Part shown: one piece after another, positions 28,130 to 37,900 of the stretch
Layout of the letters: every line of letters starts with the position of its first letter
Position numbering within the stretch: the first letter of the stretch is position 1
Assembly (NCBI RefSeq): GCF_004801395.1
Contig: NZ_SSOA01000003.1
Span: 248,001 to 312,000 of the forward strand
From: Gillisella terrae
GTDB lineage: Bacteria > Pseudomonadota > Alphaproteobacteria > Rhizobiales > Rhizobiaceae
Direction of reading: 5' to 3'
DNA: 64,000 nucleotides
Made by a program: the position numbers and the translations under genes
Notes under the pieces: model-generated
What the model was told of the DNA's origin: nothing
Database searches by the model: none
Seen by the model: the letters and a program-made list of their open reading frames with translations, nothing else

Positions 28130-28288
28130 CGGGTTTTCGATTGCTCTTTAAGTCCGATTTTGGTGATGAAATGGGCTGCAATGCAATGTGATCAAATTTT
28201 ACGCTTGTCGGCAGCATTTTTCCTTTCTAGTCTGTGGGAATAACGGGAACGAAAGTGCCGCAAATGCGGCTTTTAAACAGGAGATCTT

Positions 28289-29389
28289 ATGAAATCCGCC
28301 ATCCTCCGTCTGACTGCCGCCGCCGTGACGGCTTTGTTAATCGGCTCTGCGGCCAATGCCGCCGACCGCGAAGTGCATGTCTACAACTGGTCGGATTATA
28401 TTGATCCCCAGATTCTCACAGATTTCACCAAGGAAACCGGCATCAAGGTTGTCTACGACGTCTTTGACAGCAATGACCTTTTGGAAACCAAGCTGCTGGC
28501 TGGTGGCTCTGGTTATGATGTTGTGGTGCCGACGGCTCCGTTTCTGGCGCGGCAGATCAAGGCTGGCGTATTTCAGAAGCTGGATAAATCCAAACTGCCC
28601 AACCTGAAAAACATGTGGCCGATGGTCATGGAGCGCCTGTCCAAATATGATCCCGGCAACCAATATGCGATCAATTACATGTGGGGCACCACGGGCATTG
28701 GCTATAATGTGAAGAAAATCAAAGAGATTTTTGGCGATGACGTGAAGGTTGATAGCTGGGATTTCATTTTCAAGCCAGAAAATGCCAAGAAGCTGCAAAA
28801 ATGCGGCCTGAACATTCTTGATGCATCGGATGAAACCTTTGCCATCGCCATGAACTATATTGGTAAAAATCCTGACAGCAAGAAAACCGCTGATCTGGAG
28901 GCGGGAGCCAAGGTGTATGAAGGGATCCGTCCCTATGCCAAGACGTTCAATTCCGCAGCCTATATCAATGATCTGGCCAATGGCGACATTTGCGCCACCA
29001 TCGGCTGGTCCGGTGATATTATCCAAGCCAAAAGCCGTGCAGAAGCTGCCAAGAATGGCGTTGAGATCCAATACGTGATTCCCAAGGAAGGAACCTATAT
29101 GTGGTTCGATAACCTTGCGATTCCGGCAGACGCCAAAAATGTGGAAGAAGCCCATGAGTTCATCAACTATCTGATGAAGCCTGACGTGATTGCAAAGGCA
29201 TCGGACTATGTGTCCTACGCCAACGGCAATCTTGCTTCGCAGCCTCTGATCAGCAAGGATGTGTTTGATAATAAATCGGTCTATCCCGATGAGGCTACGA
29301 TGAAGAAGCTTTTCACCATCTCGCCTTACGATCCAAAGGCGCAGCGTGTGCTGAACCGCCTCTGGACCCAGATCAAGACTGGTAAATAA
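28289..29389 (+). CDS. potF: Polyamine ABC transporter, periplasmic binding protein (PotF-like)
   Basis: The 366-residue product has a clear Sec signal peptide (about 1-25, ending SAANAA). The PotD/PotF fold follows: VHVYNWSDYIDPQIL at the N-terminus, YDVVVPTAPFLARQI, and the C-terminal half with AHEFINYLMKPDV. It captures putrescine or spermidine in the periplasm for the membrane complex encoded downstream. AGGAGATCTT precedes the ATG. It is the first gene of a four-gene potFGHI operon. The 167-base gap to the ATPase gene carries a full family 1 hairpin, which probably lets the binding protein be made in excess over the membrane parts. Confidence 0.93.
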   Translation: MKSAILRLTAAAVTALLIGSAANAADREVHVYNWSDYIDPQILTDFTKETGIKVVYDVFDSNDLLETKLLAGGSGYDVVVPTAPFLARQIKAGVFQKLDKSKLPNLKNMWPMVMERLSKYDPGNQYAINYMWGTTGIGYNVKKIKEIFGDDVKVDSWDFIFKPENAKKLQKCGLNILDASDETFAIAMNYIGKNPDSKKTADLEAGAKVYEGIRPYAKTFNSAAYINDLANGDICATIGWSGDIIQAKSRAEAAKNGVEIQYVIPKEGTYMWFDNLAIPADAKNVEEAHEFINYLMKPDVIAKASDYVSYANGNLASQPLISKDVFDNKSVYPDEATMKKLFTISPYDPKAQRVLNRLWTQIKTGK

Positions 29390-29406
29390 GAATGGCAGCG
29401 GGGCAC

Positions 29407-29520
29407 CCTGCATAATTCCTGACATCGACACCGATGTCAGGAGGAAATTATGCAGAAAATCTGCGATGTTGCAGCATCCTTTGTTCGTTTTACAGAACGC
29501 CCGGTGCTGCAACTGCCCCG
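29407..29520 (+). repeat. Dispersed palindrome, family 1, with compensatory stem changes
   Basis: Stem I pairs 29418-29427 (CCTGACATCG) with 29432-29441 (CGATGTCAGG), perfect although the sequence differs from the common CCTTAAATCG form. Stem II pairs TTGCAGCA with TGCTGCAA (to 29512), again changed on both sides relative to TTACAGCG/CGCTGTAA at 20213. It sits between potF and potG inside the operon. Confidence 0.85.
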
Positions 29521-29556
29521 CTTTCAATTGTCCTGACGCGCGAGAAGGGGGGCTGA

Positions 29557-30696
29557 ATGGCCAAGACTTTAGGACCGGTAAAACGAAAATTCTCGCCCTG
29601 GACAGATACGGCGCAGGTGCCGTTCATCCGCTTTGAAAATGTGACGAAAAGATTTGGACCATTCACGGCGGTCGATAATCTTACATTGAATATTTATGAG
29701 CGGGAGTTCTTCTCGCTGCTTGGCCCATCCGGCTGTGGCAAAACCACTTTGATGCGTATGTTGGCCGGTTTTGAAGAGCCAACCGAGGGGCGCATTTTGC
29801 TTCAAGGGCAGGATCTGGCAGGTGTTCCGCCCTATCGCCGCCCCACCAATATGATGTTTCAGTCCTACGCGCTTTTTCCGCATATGACGGTGGAAAAGAA
29901 CATTGCTTTCGGTCTGGAGCAGGACAATCTGCCCAAGGCCGAAATCAAGGCAAGGGTGGAAGAAATGCTAAGGCTGGTGAAGCTGGAAAACTTTGCCAAG
30001 CGCAAGCCCAATCAGCTTTCAGGCGGTCAGCGCCAGCGCGTGGCCTTGGCGCGCTCGCTGGCCAAGCGGCCCAAAGTGCTGCTGCTGGATGAGCCATTGG
30101 GGGCGCTGGATCGCAAGCTGCGCGAGGAAACCCAATTTGAACTGATGGATATTCAGACCGAGCTGGGTTTGACGTTTTTGATCGTGACCCATGATCAGGA
30201 AGAGGCGATGACAGTGTCTGATCGCATTGCCGTGATGGACAAGGGCGAGATTGTGCAGGTGGCCGCGCCTGCCGAAATCTATGAGGCACCCAATAGCCGT
30301 TATGTTGCTGATTTTATTGGTGACATTAATATTGTCGAGGGCCGCCTTGAATGCCGGGGAGAGCAGAGTGCCGTGATCGGCACGGATTTCACCGCTGTGA
30401 TTGATCAACCTTGCGATCTGGCAGATGGCGCAAGTGTCGCCTTTGCCATTCGGCCAGAGAAGGTGCGCATATCAACCGATCCACCGGCAGAAACAGTGAC
30501 CAATGCGGTCTATGGCGAAGTCTGGGATATCGCCTATCTCGGTGATTTTTCGGTGTTTATCATCAAGCGAGAGGATGGTTTTGTCTTCCGTGCGGCCCAA
30601 GCCAATGTGTCGCGTCTGGTGGATCGCCCGATTACCTTTGGCGATATGGTTTGGCTTACCTGGACCGCCGATGCCGGTCTGTTGTTGACGAGGTGA
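29557..30696 (+). CDS. potG: Polyamine ABC transporter, ATPase subunit (PotG-like)
   Basis: The 379-residue product has all ABC motifs: Walker A GPSGCGKTT, Q-loop, signature LSGGQRQR, Walker B VLLLDEP and the THDQEEA switch region. A C-terminal TOBE domain typical of the spermidine/putrescine (CUT1-like) importer class follows. It powers uptake through the PotH/PotI permeases. GAAGGGGGG precedes the ATG. The stop is one base before potH. A conserved non-catalytic N-terminal extension of ~20 residues precedes the ABC fold. Confidence 0.94.
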   Translation: MAKTLGPVKRKFSPWTDTAQVPFIRFENVTKRFGPFTAVDNLTLNIYEREFFSLLGPSGCGKTTLMRMLAGFEEPTEGRILLQGQDLAGVPPYRRPTNMMFQSYALFPHMTVEKNIAFGLEQDNLPKAEIKARVEEMLRLVKLENFAKRKPNQLSGGQRQRVALARSLAKRPKVLLLDEPLGALDRKLREETQFELMDIQTELGLTFLIVTHDQEEAMTVSDRIAVMDKGEIVQVAAPAEIYEAPNSRYVADFIGDINIVEGRLECRGEQSAVIGTDFTAVIDQPCDLADGASVAFAIRPEKVRISTDPPAETVTNAVYGEVWDIAYLGDFSVFIIKREDGFVFRAAQANVSRLVDRPITFGDMVWLTWTADAGLLLTR

Positions 30697-30697
30697 G

Positions 30698-31606
30698 ATG
30701 ATGGCAGAGCCCGCTACTTCGCCCTCAACCGGATCTGCGCGGTGGTTGATCGTCATCATTCCCTATCTATGGATGGTGGTGCTGTTTCTTGCGCCCTTCT
30801 TCATCATTGTCAAAATATCGCTCTCAGATACGGCGATTGCCATGCCGCCCTACACCCCGGTGTTTGAGGGCTTTTCCAAATTGTGGGATTTTCTGTCTCA
30901 GCTTGATCTGGAAAACTTCCAGATGCTGGGTGAGGATCCGCTCTATATCGAATCCTATTTGTCGTCCTTGCGCATTGCGGCGATTTCAACCGCGCTTCTG
31001 TTGTTGATTGGCTATCCCATGGCGCTCGCCATGGCGCGGGCGCGGCAGGATCTGCGGCCAACATTGTTGATGATGGTCATTCTGCCGTTCTGGACCTCGT
31101 TTCTGATCCGGGTTTACGCATGGATCGGGATTTTGAAGCCAGAGGGCCTGTTGACCCTGCTTTTGCAAAGCCTGCATATCTATGGGCCAGACCAACAGGT
31201 GCATATATATCAAACCGACACGGCAGTGTTTATTGGTATCGTCTATTCCTATCTGCCATTCATGGTTTTGCCGCTCTATTCCGCTTTGGAAAAAATGGAT
31301 GGAACGCTCTTGGAAGCCGCCAGTGATCTGGGATGCCCTCCCTGGAAAGCGTTTTGGCGCATTACCTTTCCCTTGTCTTTGCCGGGAGTGCTGGCGGGAT
31401 CGATGATCTGCTTCATTCCGATTACCGGTGAATTTGTGATCCCCGATCTTTTGGGCGGTGCCGATACGCTGATGATTGGCAAAACCATGTGGACCGAGTT
31501 TTTCGGCAATCGCGATTGGCCTTTGGCGTCGGCGGTGGCGATTGTGCTGCTGGTGTTGCTGGTGGTGCCCATTGCCCTGTTCCAGAACCAGCAGAGCAAA
31601 GTGTGA
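30698..31606 (+). CDS. potH: Polyamine ABC transporter permease (PotH-like)
   Basis: The 302-residue inner-membrane permease has six predicted spans and the EAA-type coupling loop (LEAASDLGCPPWKAFWRI) that contacts the ATPase. It forms the translocation path with PotI. It starts one base after the potG stop (two ATG codons in tandem at 30698 and 30701), and GAGGTGAG lies just upstream. Confidence 0.93.
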   Translation: MMAEPATSPSTGSARWLIVIIPYLWMVVLFLAPFFIIVKISLSDTAIAMPPYTPVFEGFSKLWDFLSQLDLENFQMLGEDPLYIESYLSSLRIAAISTALLLLIGYPMALAMARARQDLRPTLLMMVILPFWTSFLIRVYAWIGILKPEGLLTLLLQSLHIYGPDQQVHIYQTDTAVFIGIVYSYLPFMVLPLYSALEKMDGTLLEAASDLGCPPWKAFWRITFPLSLPGVLAGSMICFIPITGEFVIPDLLGGADTLMIGKTMWTEFFGNRDWPLASAVAIVLLVLLVVPIALFQNQQSKV

Positions 31607-31616
31607 GGATGGTGCA

Positions 31617-32432
31617 ATGAAAGCAAGCCGCCTTGATCCTGTTGTCCTCACGCTGGGCTTCGTATTTCTGTACGTTCCCATTCTGATTCTGGTGATTTAT
31701 TCGTTCAATGCCTCCAAACTGGTAACGGTCTGGGGCGGGTTCTCGCTGCAATGGTATCGTGAGATCTGGTATAACCAGAACCTGATGGATGCCGCCTGGG
31801 TGACGCTCAGGGTTGGCATTGTTGCGGCAACGGTTGGCACTGTGCTGGGCACAATGGCGGCCTTGGCGCTGGTGCGCTTCGGGCGCTTTCGCGGGCGCAT
31901 GCTGTTTTCCGGCATGATCTATGCGCCATTGGTGATGCCGGATGTGATTACCGGTCTGTCGCTCTTGCTGCTGTTTGTGGCGATGGGGGTGGATCGCGGC
32001 ATTATCACGGTCATGCTCGCCCATACCAGCTTCACCATGTGCTATGTGGCCATTGTCGTGCAATCCAAACTGGTGACCTTTGATCGCAGTCTGGAAGAAG
32101 CGGCCCTTGATCTCGGCTGCCCGCCGGTCAAGACATTTTTCCGCATTACCTTGCCTTTGATCCTGCCTGCGGTGGTGTCCGGCTGGATGCTGGCGTTTAC
32201 CCTGTCTCTGGATGATCTGGTAATTGCCAGCTTCACCACTGGCCCCGGTGCCACCACACTGCCGATCAAGATCTATTCGCAGGTGCGATTGGGCGTAACA
32301 CCCGAGATCAATGCGGTGTGTACGATCCTTATTTCCATCGTTACCCTTGGGGTGATTGTCGCATCCATTGGCACCAAGCGCCGCGAGTTGCAGCGCCAGC
32401 GTGATGAGCATATCGCCGCAGCCGGGCGGTGA
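31617..32432 (+). CDS. potI: Polyamine ABC transporter permease (PotI-like)
   Basis: The 271-residue permease has six spans and an EAA loop (LEEAALDLGCPPVKTFFRI). It is paired with PotH. The ATG at 31617 follows GAGGATGGTGCA, ten bases after the potH stop; the longer frame upstream overlaps potH and is not used. It ends 13 bases before the convergent AsmA gene, and no terminator is visible between them. Confidence 0.93.
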   Translation: MKASRLDPVVLTLGFVFLYVPILILVIYSFNASKLVTVWGGFSLQWYREIWYNQNLMDAAWVTLRVGIVAATVGTVLGTMAALALVRFGRFRGRMLFSGMIYAPLVMPDVITGLSLLLLFVAMGVDRGIITVMLAHTSFTMCYVAIVVQSKLVTFDRSLEEAALDLGCPPVKTFFRITLPLILPAVVSGWMLAFTLSLDDLVIASFTTGPGATTLPIKIYSQVRLGVTPEINAVCTILISIVTLGVIVASIGTKRRELQRQRDEHIAAAGR

Positions 32433-32445
32433 CACTATGTCATGA

Positions 32446-34371
32446 TCACGGCGTCGTTGTCACCTGCGGCAGCGGCGTTTGAATCGGTGACAGGATCAGA
32501 TTTGGCCACGAGCCGGCAATAAAAAAGCGAAGTGGCTTTTGCGCAGTGCTCGTCAATGGGTCCGTCGATGTGCTGGACGACGTGGGGAGAGGGACAATTT
32601 CGGTGGAAAGCGCCAACCCCTTGAAAGCATAGGGAATGACCCCTGTGAAGGATGAGGTGAGGTCGGTGCTTTTCAGGCTGCCCTCACTGATATTGATGGC
32701 TCCATCGGCAAGATCAGCTGTCACGCTGAGGCTATCAAAGGGCAAATCCCCTTTTCCTGCATCTTCCAATTTGAAGAAGAAGCGATTGCCAGCAAGGGAG
32801 CGGATGCCATCCATATTCACGCCGGTGATGCGGCCCGGACCTACCGTGAGCTTCAGGGTGCCGGTGATATCTTCGGGGCGCGTTCGCCAGATTGCGCGTT
32901 TGGTTGAGACTGAAACAGTCAAGGAGCCGCTGCCAAGCGGCAGGGGGCCGCTCAAGCCCAACTTGTTTTCAAGATCAGAGAGATCGGCATTGGTGATCGA
33001 AAGATCGAGATGTGCACCGTTTTCAAAGCCACCGTTCTTGCCTTCGAGATGGCCAATCATGGTGCCGCCCGCAAGCGTGCTGTCGCCAATGTCAAACACC
33101 ATGGCACCGTCGGTGGCCAACACACTGGCCCCCACATCGGTCAGGGTAAATTGCGAAAGGCTGGCGCGCCGAGCGGATAGCGCCAGATCAAACTCCAGCC
33201 AGTTCAGCAAGCCGCTTTTGCCGTTGACCGCTTGGCTATCGGGTGCAGAAAGCGCAAATGCCGCCAGAAATGTCGGAATATCCATTTGGCCGAAGGCCAG
33301 CGTGCCGCTGACTTTGGGCTTGCCGCTCTTGCCTTGCGTGATATCCACCAGTCCCGTCGCATTGGTCTCATTGGCGCTCAAAGACAGATCTTCCAGCCGC
33401 ACGCGGTCTGCTTCTGCGGTCACCGTGGCCTTGATCGATGCCGTATGCAGGGCTTCCATTCCCGGCAGTTCTGCGCCTGTCCACGCCAAAAAACCTGCTA
33501 CATCGGACATGGTCATATCAATCTGGCCGGAGGCAAATCGCGCCGGCATCAGGCTGGTTCGCCCGCTGAAACTGGCTTTAACGGTGGGAGCTGTGATCGA
33601 AACGCTGGCTTGACCCATATGCCCACCCATCAGCAACAGGGGCTGCGCCGAGGAAAAGTTCACCTGAGTGGCCATGCCCCCAATCACCATATTGGCAGAG
33701 CCTTTGATGGCGGATGACATTTTTGGCCAGGTGACTTGCGAGAAAATTCCCTCGATGACAAATTTCCGACCGCTCGCGTCGTCGGCAATGTCCAGACGGC
33801 CATTTTCAATCGAGAAAGACCCGATGGTGCCGTCGTCTTCCTGTGCCAGGCTCTGGCCACCATCGGCGGTTTCCGTGACATGGGCGATGGCCTTGGCCAG
33901 CGGCCCGCCGTTGCTCCAGTCTATGTGGCCCTCGCGATCGCGATGAAGATGGACGGTTGCGCCGGTGAGGGTGAAATCATCAAACACCGGGTGGCCCATG
34001 ACGGCATTGAGCAGACCAAACGTCGCAGAAAGTTGATCGATTTGTGCGACAATAGAATTTTTGCCCGCTCCAGAGTGCGGGCCGGCGCGTGTCAAGGTGA
34101 GGTGCGCCAGCGTAATTTTCGGTTGCGGCCAAAATTGCAGCTCAGGTGTGCCAGCAATCTGCACATCATGGCCACTCCACCGGCCAACGACCTTTTCAAT
34201 ACTGCCGCGCACCAGACTGCTGGACACAATATAAGGCGCTGCAATGCGTGACGCGACGAAAGCACCGAGCGAAACAACAGCGACAACCAGGGCAATTCGC
34301 AGAAGGCGCGGTCCAAGCGGGCCTTTGACGAAATGTGGTGCCGAGCGCTTTTGTGGTGGTTTCACTGTCAC
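32446..34371 (-). CDS. AsmA-family envelope protein
   Basis: A ~640-residue protein with one N-terminal membrane anchor (LRIALVVAVVSLGAFVA) and a long periplasmic region rich in beta-strands. AsmA features are the DVQIAGTPELQFWPQPKITLAHLTL segment near the N-terminus and the C-terminal AsmA_2-like region (RAIWRTRPEDITGTLKLTVGPGRITGVNMDGIRSL). Family members are bridge-like lipid-transfer proteins of the inner membrane, involved in outer-membrane lipid balance. The start is uncertain. I prefer GTG at 34371, with GAAAGG upstream, over the ATG at 34455, which adds 28 unlikely residues. The protein is shorter than E. coli TamB or YhdP and close to AsmA (617 aa). Confidence 0.8.
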   Translation of the reverse strand: MTVKPPQKRSAPHFVKGPLGPRLLRIALVVAVVSLGAFVASRIAAPYIVSSSLVRGSIEKVVGRWSGHDVQIAGTPELQFWPQPKITLAHLTLTRAGPHSGAGKNSIVAQIDQLSATFGLLNAVMGHPVFDDFTLTGATVHLHRDREGHIDWSNGGPLAKAIAHVTETADGGQSLAQEDDGTIGSFSIENGRLDIADDASGRKFVIEGIFSQVTWPKMSSAIKGSANMVIGGMATQVNFSSAQPLLLMGGHMGQASVSITAPTVKASFSGRTSLMPARFASGQIDMTMSDVAGFLAWTGAELPGMEALHTASIKATVTAEADRVRLEDLSLSANETNATGLVDITQGKSGKPKVSGTLAFGQMDIPTFLAAFALSAPDSQAVNGKSGLLNWLEFDLALSARRASLSQFTLTDVGASVLATDGAMVFDIGDSTLAGGTMIGHLEGKNGGFENGAHLDLSITNADLSDLENKLGLSGPLPLGSGSLTVSVSTKRAIWRTRPEDITGTLKLTVGPGRITGVNMDGIRSLAGNRFFFKLEDAGKGDLPFDSLSVTADLADGAINISEGSLKSTDLTSSFTGVIPYAFKGLALSTEIVPLPTSSSTSTDPLTSTAQKPLRFFIAGSWPNLILSPIQTPLPQVTTTP

Positions 34372-34508
34372 GTGAGGCCTTTCAGATCGTGCTTGCAAAA
34401 TTCGCTGCCCCGCCTCTGTCCAGATATAGCAAAGCAATTTGCCATGCAAATGCAACAGACAGTGACGACATCAATAATTTCACCAGACACGGCGAAGCAG
34501 GTTCCGAT

Positions 34509-34640
34509 TTACAGCGCCGTGCGTTTTTTCAAGCGCACAAAGCACGTCGTAGCACTTTTAATCTGCTGCGTAATTTCCGCCTTAAATCGATTCCGCTTTA
34601 AGGCGGAAATTGTGCAGCAAGGAGAAAATTATGCAGTAAA
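34509..34640 (-). repeat. Dispersed palindrome, family 1 (extended-stem copy)
   Basis: Perfect 15-base arms, AATTTCCGCCTTAAA with TTTAAGGCGGAAATT, surround TCGATTCCGC. On the minus strand the AGATTAAAAGTGCTACG arm follows. An extra direct AATTATGCAG end (to 34637) suggests a partial duplication. It lies between the AsmA gene and the structured-RNA candidate. Confidence 0.8.
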
Positions 34641-34787
34641 ACCTTGAGAATGATCGAGGTAACAAGCCGGAAATGTGGTTTGTAAACCGTCTGTTAACGT
34701 GGCTTTGTCAACACTCGGCTTCTGGATGATCCAGGCAATGACCCGGACCGAAAAGTCGCGTTGTTGTTGGCAGAGTGATCTTGCCCG

Positions 34788-34985
34788 CCACACAGTGTTT
34801 TGCGCCGTTGCAGTATTGGTCCCAAAAGGGAAACCCGATTTCGGGAAAATCCGATACTTGTGAGGTGCGAGGTGTGGTTTTTCCAATATTGACAGCGCAT
34901 TGGTGTGTGTTTGGCATGCGCCGCCCTGTTGATTGTTGGGTTGAACAGCATCAACTTCAAGGGCAGCTTCGGCTGCTCTTTTTTT
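34788..34985 (+). ncRNA. Candidate structured small RNA with terminator
   Basis: This gap has no credible protein gene but shows nested pairings: CCACAC (34788-34793) with GTGTGG (34872-34877), GCGCC (34802-34806) with GGTGC (34864-34868), and AGTATTGG (34812-34819) with CCGATACT (34851-34858). The last encloses two small hairpins, TCCC-AAAA-GGGA and CCCGA-TT-TCGGG. Two more hairpins follow (34895-34921, 34928-34955), then a TTCG-loop terminator with a T-tract. The terminator points rightwards, where no plus-strand gene ends, so a plus-strand RNA is the simplest explanation. The 5' end is unknown and no clear promoter is assigned. The rod with terminal hairpins recalls 6S-like RNAs, but I do not claim identity. 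Confidence 0.6.
34960..34985 (+). terminator. Rho-independent terminator with TTCG tetraloop
   Basis: AGGGCAGC (34960-34967) pairs with GCTGCTCT (34972-34979, one G-T pair) around TTCG and is followed by six T. Read on the minus strand it lacks a T-tract, so it does not serve the kinase gene whose stop it touches at 34984-34986. Confidence 0.85.
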
Positions 34986-37900
34986 ATCCCGCGAGTACCC
35001 GCGGAGAGGGGAAGCTGATTTCCACCAAAGTGCCTTCATTCGGCGTGGAGTGAATGGCAAAGCTGGCGCGGTTGGCGTCGGCCATGGCTTTGGTCAGGGG
35101 CAGGCCAAGGCCGGTGCCATCGCCGCGCAGGCGTGCGCCACCGGGCGAAACCTGCCGAAATGGCTTCATGGCCTGATCCAGCTCGGCGCGGCTCATGCCA
35201 ATGCCGGTATCACGCACCCGCAAGGTCACGCTGCCATTGGATTCATAGGCCGTGGACACAATGATTTGCCCACCGGATGGCGTGAAGCGAATGGCGTTGG
35301 ACAGAATGTTGAGCACAATCTGTTTGATGGAGCGCAGGTCTGCCACCACATTGGGCACCGATTGCGAGAGCGCGGTGCGGATAATCACCCGCTGGGCATT
35401 GGCCTGCGGCTGCACCAGCGAAACGGCTTCCGCGATGGTTTCGTTTAACCCGACCGAGACGAAATCCAGATCCATCTCGCCCGCTTCGATCTTGGAGATA
35501 TCGAGCAGGTCGTTGACGATATCCAGCACATGGCGACCAGAGCGGCCAATGTCGGATGAATATTCGGCATAGCGCGGATGGCCAATCGGACCAAACCGCT
35601 CATCGGCCATAATATCGGCAAAACCGATAATGGCGTTCAGCGGCGTTCTGATCTCGTGGCTGACGCGCGCCAGAAAATCGCTCTTATGGGCGTTGGCGGT
35701 CTCGGCGACGCGCTTGGCATTGCGCAGCTCTTCTTCGGTGCGTTTCCATTGGGTAATGTCGCGGATGACCGCGCAAAAACCATTGGAGGAGGAAAGGCGG
35801 CCAATGGCCATGAAGAGCGGGATAAAGCCGCCGGAGGCCTCGCGACCAATCACTTCGCGCCCGTCGTTCAGCACGCTGGCAACGCCGTGGCCGGTCAAGC
35901 CGTTGAGATAATCCAGAATGGCGCGCTGGCTCTCATGGGCAAACAGCGTCACAAACGGCTTGCCGCGAATGTCGGCCTCATCATAGTTGAAAAGCGCGCT
36001 GGCGGCTCCATTGACCGAGCGAATTTCGCCATCGGCATTGATGGTGACAACGCCATCTGTGGCCGTTTCCAAAATTGAGCGCAGCTCTTCTACTTCAACC
36101 CGCAAGCGCGCTGCATCGGTAAGCGACGCATTCAGGGGTGCATCGTCGTGGATTTCCTCTGCGGACTCTTCTACAGGCTCGTCATCAACGTGTTGCTCGG
36201 CTGTGTCAGCCTCAGCTCCATGATCTTGAGATTTGCGCACGTGAGATTGCGGCACCAAAGCCAGCAGCAGCGCGCTGGCATCTTCCCAGCGGATAGATTG
36301 CAGCCGCGCCGACACCGGCAGGTGCTGGCCATCGGCCCGCACCGCAACAAGTGTTCCGGCCCCTTCATCTTCAGGCGAAATGTCTGAATGCTGCAACAGC
36401 GCATCCAAGCCACCGTCAGTTTCCAAAGCGTCCAGATCGGCATAACCCGTCAGCGCCAGAAATTCAGGATTGGCGTGAATAAGCCGATCACCGCGATGGG
36501 CCAAAAGCGCAATTGGCAGCATATCCAGAACCTCCGGCGAGAAGGTCACATCACGCTTGCTGATGGCAGGGGCGCGCGTGGAGGTTACCACGTCTGGCAC
36601 TGGCACTGGCACTGGCATTGACACGGGCAATGGCGGCTGCGGTGCAGATGGCACGTCCACTGTTTCGGCCTTGGGTGGCTCGGCGTTTTTCTCCAACGGC
36701 GCATCAATGGCTGGCCTATCGGCGATAGGCGCGGCAGGTCTGTTGTTGTTATGCGCTTCAAGCTGGATGCTGTCTTCGCCGTCTTCAATCCGATATTGCG
36801 ATGGTTTTTCCCCATTGGCAGGCTTGATGCCCAGCGCATCCAGCTTGCGCGCAATTTCGCGAAAAGCAGCCTGCTCTCCCGCCGACAGACCATCGCTATT
36901 GCCGGGGCGGCGTGCGCTGAGCGGAATGATCTTATCCGATAGGCTTGGTGCGGGCGTGGGTGGAACTGGCTTCGATGGAGTTGGCGGCTCGGAAGGCGAA
37001 ACCTCGTCCGTTACCTCTGGGCTTGGCACCGATTGCTGGGTGACATCGCTGTCTGTCTTGAGTTCTTGGACAGCCTCAGGCGTGGCCTCCACGGCGTCTT
37101 CAAGTTCATCCGATTGCGCACCATGCTCGGCCACACTCTCACGATCGGCGGACACCGCATCAATTGTTTCAATTCGGGACGCGCTGCTGTGGATAAATGT
37201 CAGGCCGACCTGATCAGCATCTTCCATGGCATCGGCCAGACGCACAACGCCAAAGCCGCGAAAACCATCAAAATCACGGTTGCGGGTGTAGGTCGGCAGG
37301 GCTGCCAGATCCACCGGCACTTTCAGGCTCGTGCCTTCAATCGGCCAATAGATGGTCTTGCCGGACCAGGTATCACGCTTTGTCAGCAATGCGGTGATGT
37401 GGCCGTCTGGATCGAGATTGAACAGGGCAGCCAGATCAGAAAATGTCTGGCCTTCTATATCAGCGGCCCGTGGCCCTACGGCGGAGGCAAACTCGGGAGA
37501 GATATCGCTGAAGCGCCCAAGCGCATCAATCTTCCACACAAAGCGAACCGCCCGTGCCGTTGGCTGAAAGGCAAACGAGCCGGTCTCTTCAGCATTCTCA
37601 TGCTCCAAAGCGGTTTCTGTTGCGGTCTGCACAGGCGTTTCAGCCGCTTCTGCCTGTTGCGCATCGTTGGCCTCCGACACCGGTTCTTCAACCATATCCG
37701 CATGGATATCCTGCGCGACAATGGTCTCAAGCGTCTCGGAATGCTCTTGTGGTTCCACCGTCTCACCCTCCTGAACGGCTTCAGGATCAGTGGTCTCCAG
37801 CGCAGTCTCTGGCGCGTGGGCTTCCACGGGGGTGACGTGATCTGCGGAAATATCCTCTGGCGCGGTTTCCAGATCAGCAATATCACCAAGCGCCGTGACC

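Noticed and set aside
34675-34863. Short plus-strand frames in the AsmA-kinase gap
   Set aside because: They run through nested hairpins and have no ribosome site or conserved pattern. A structured RNA explains the region better.
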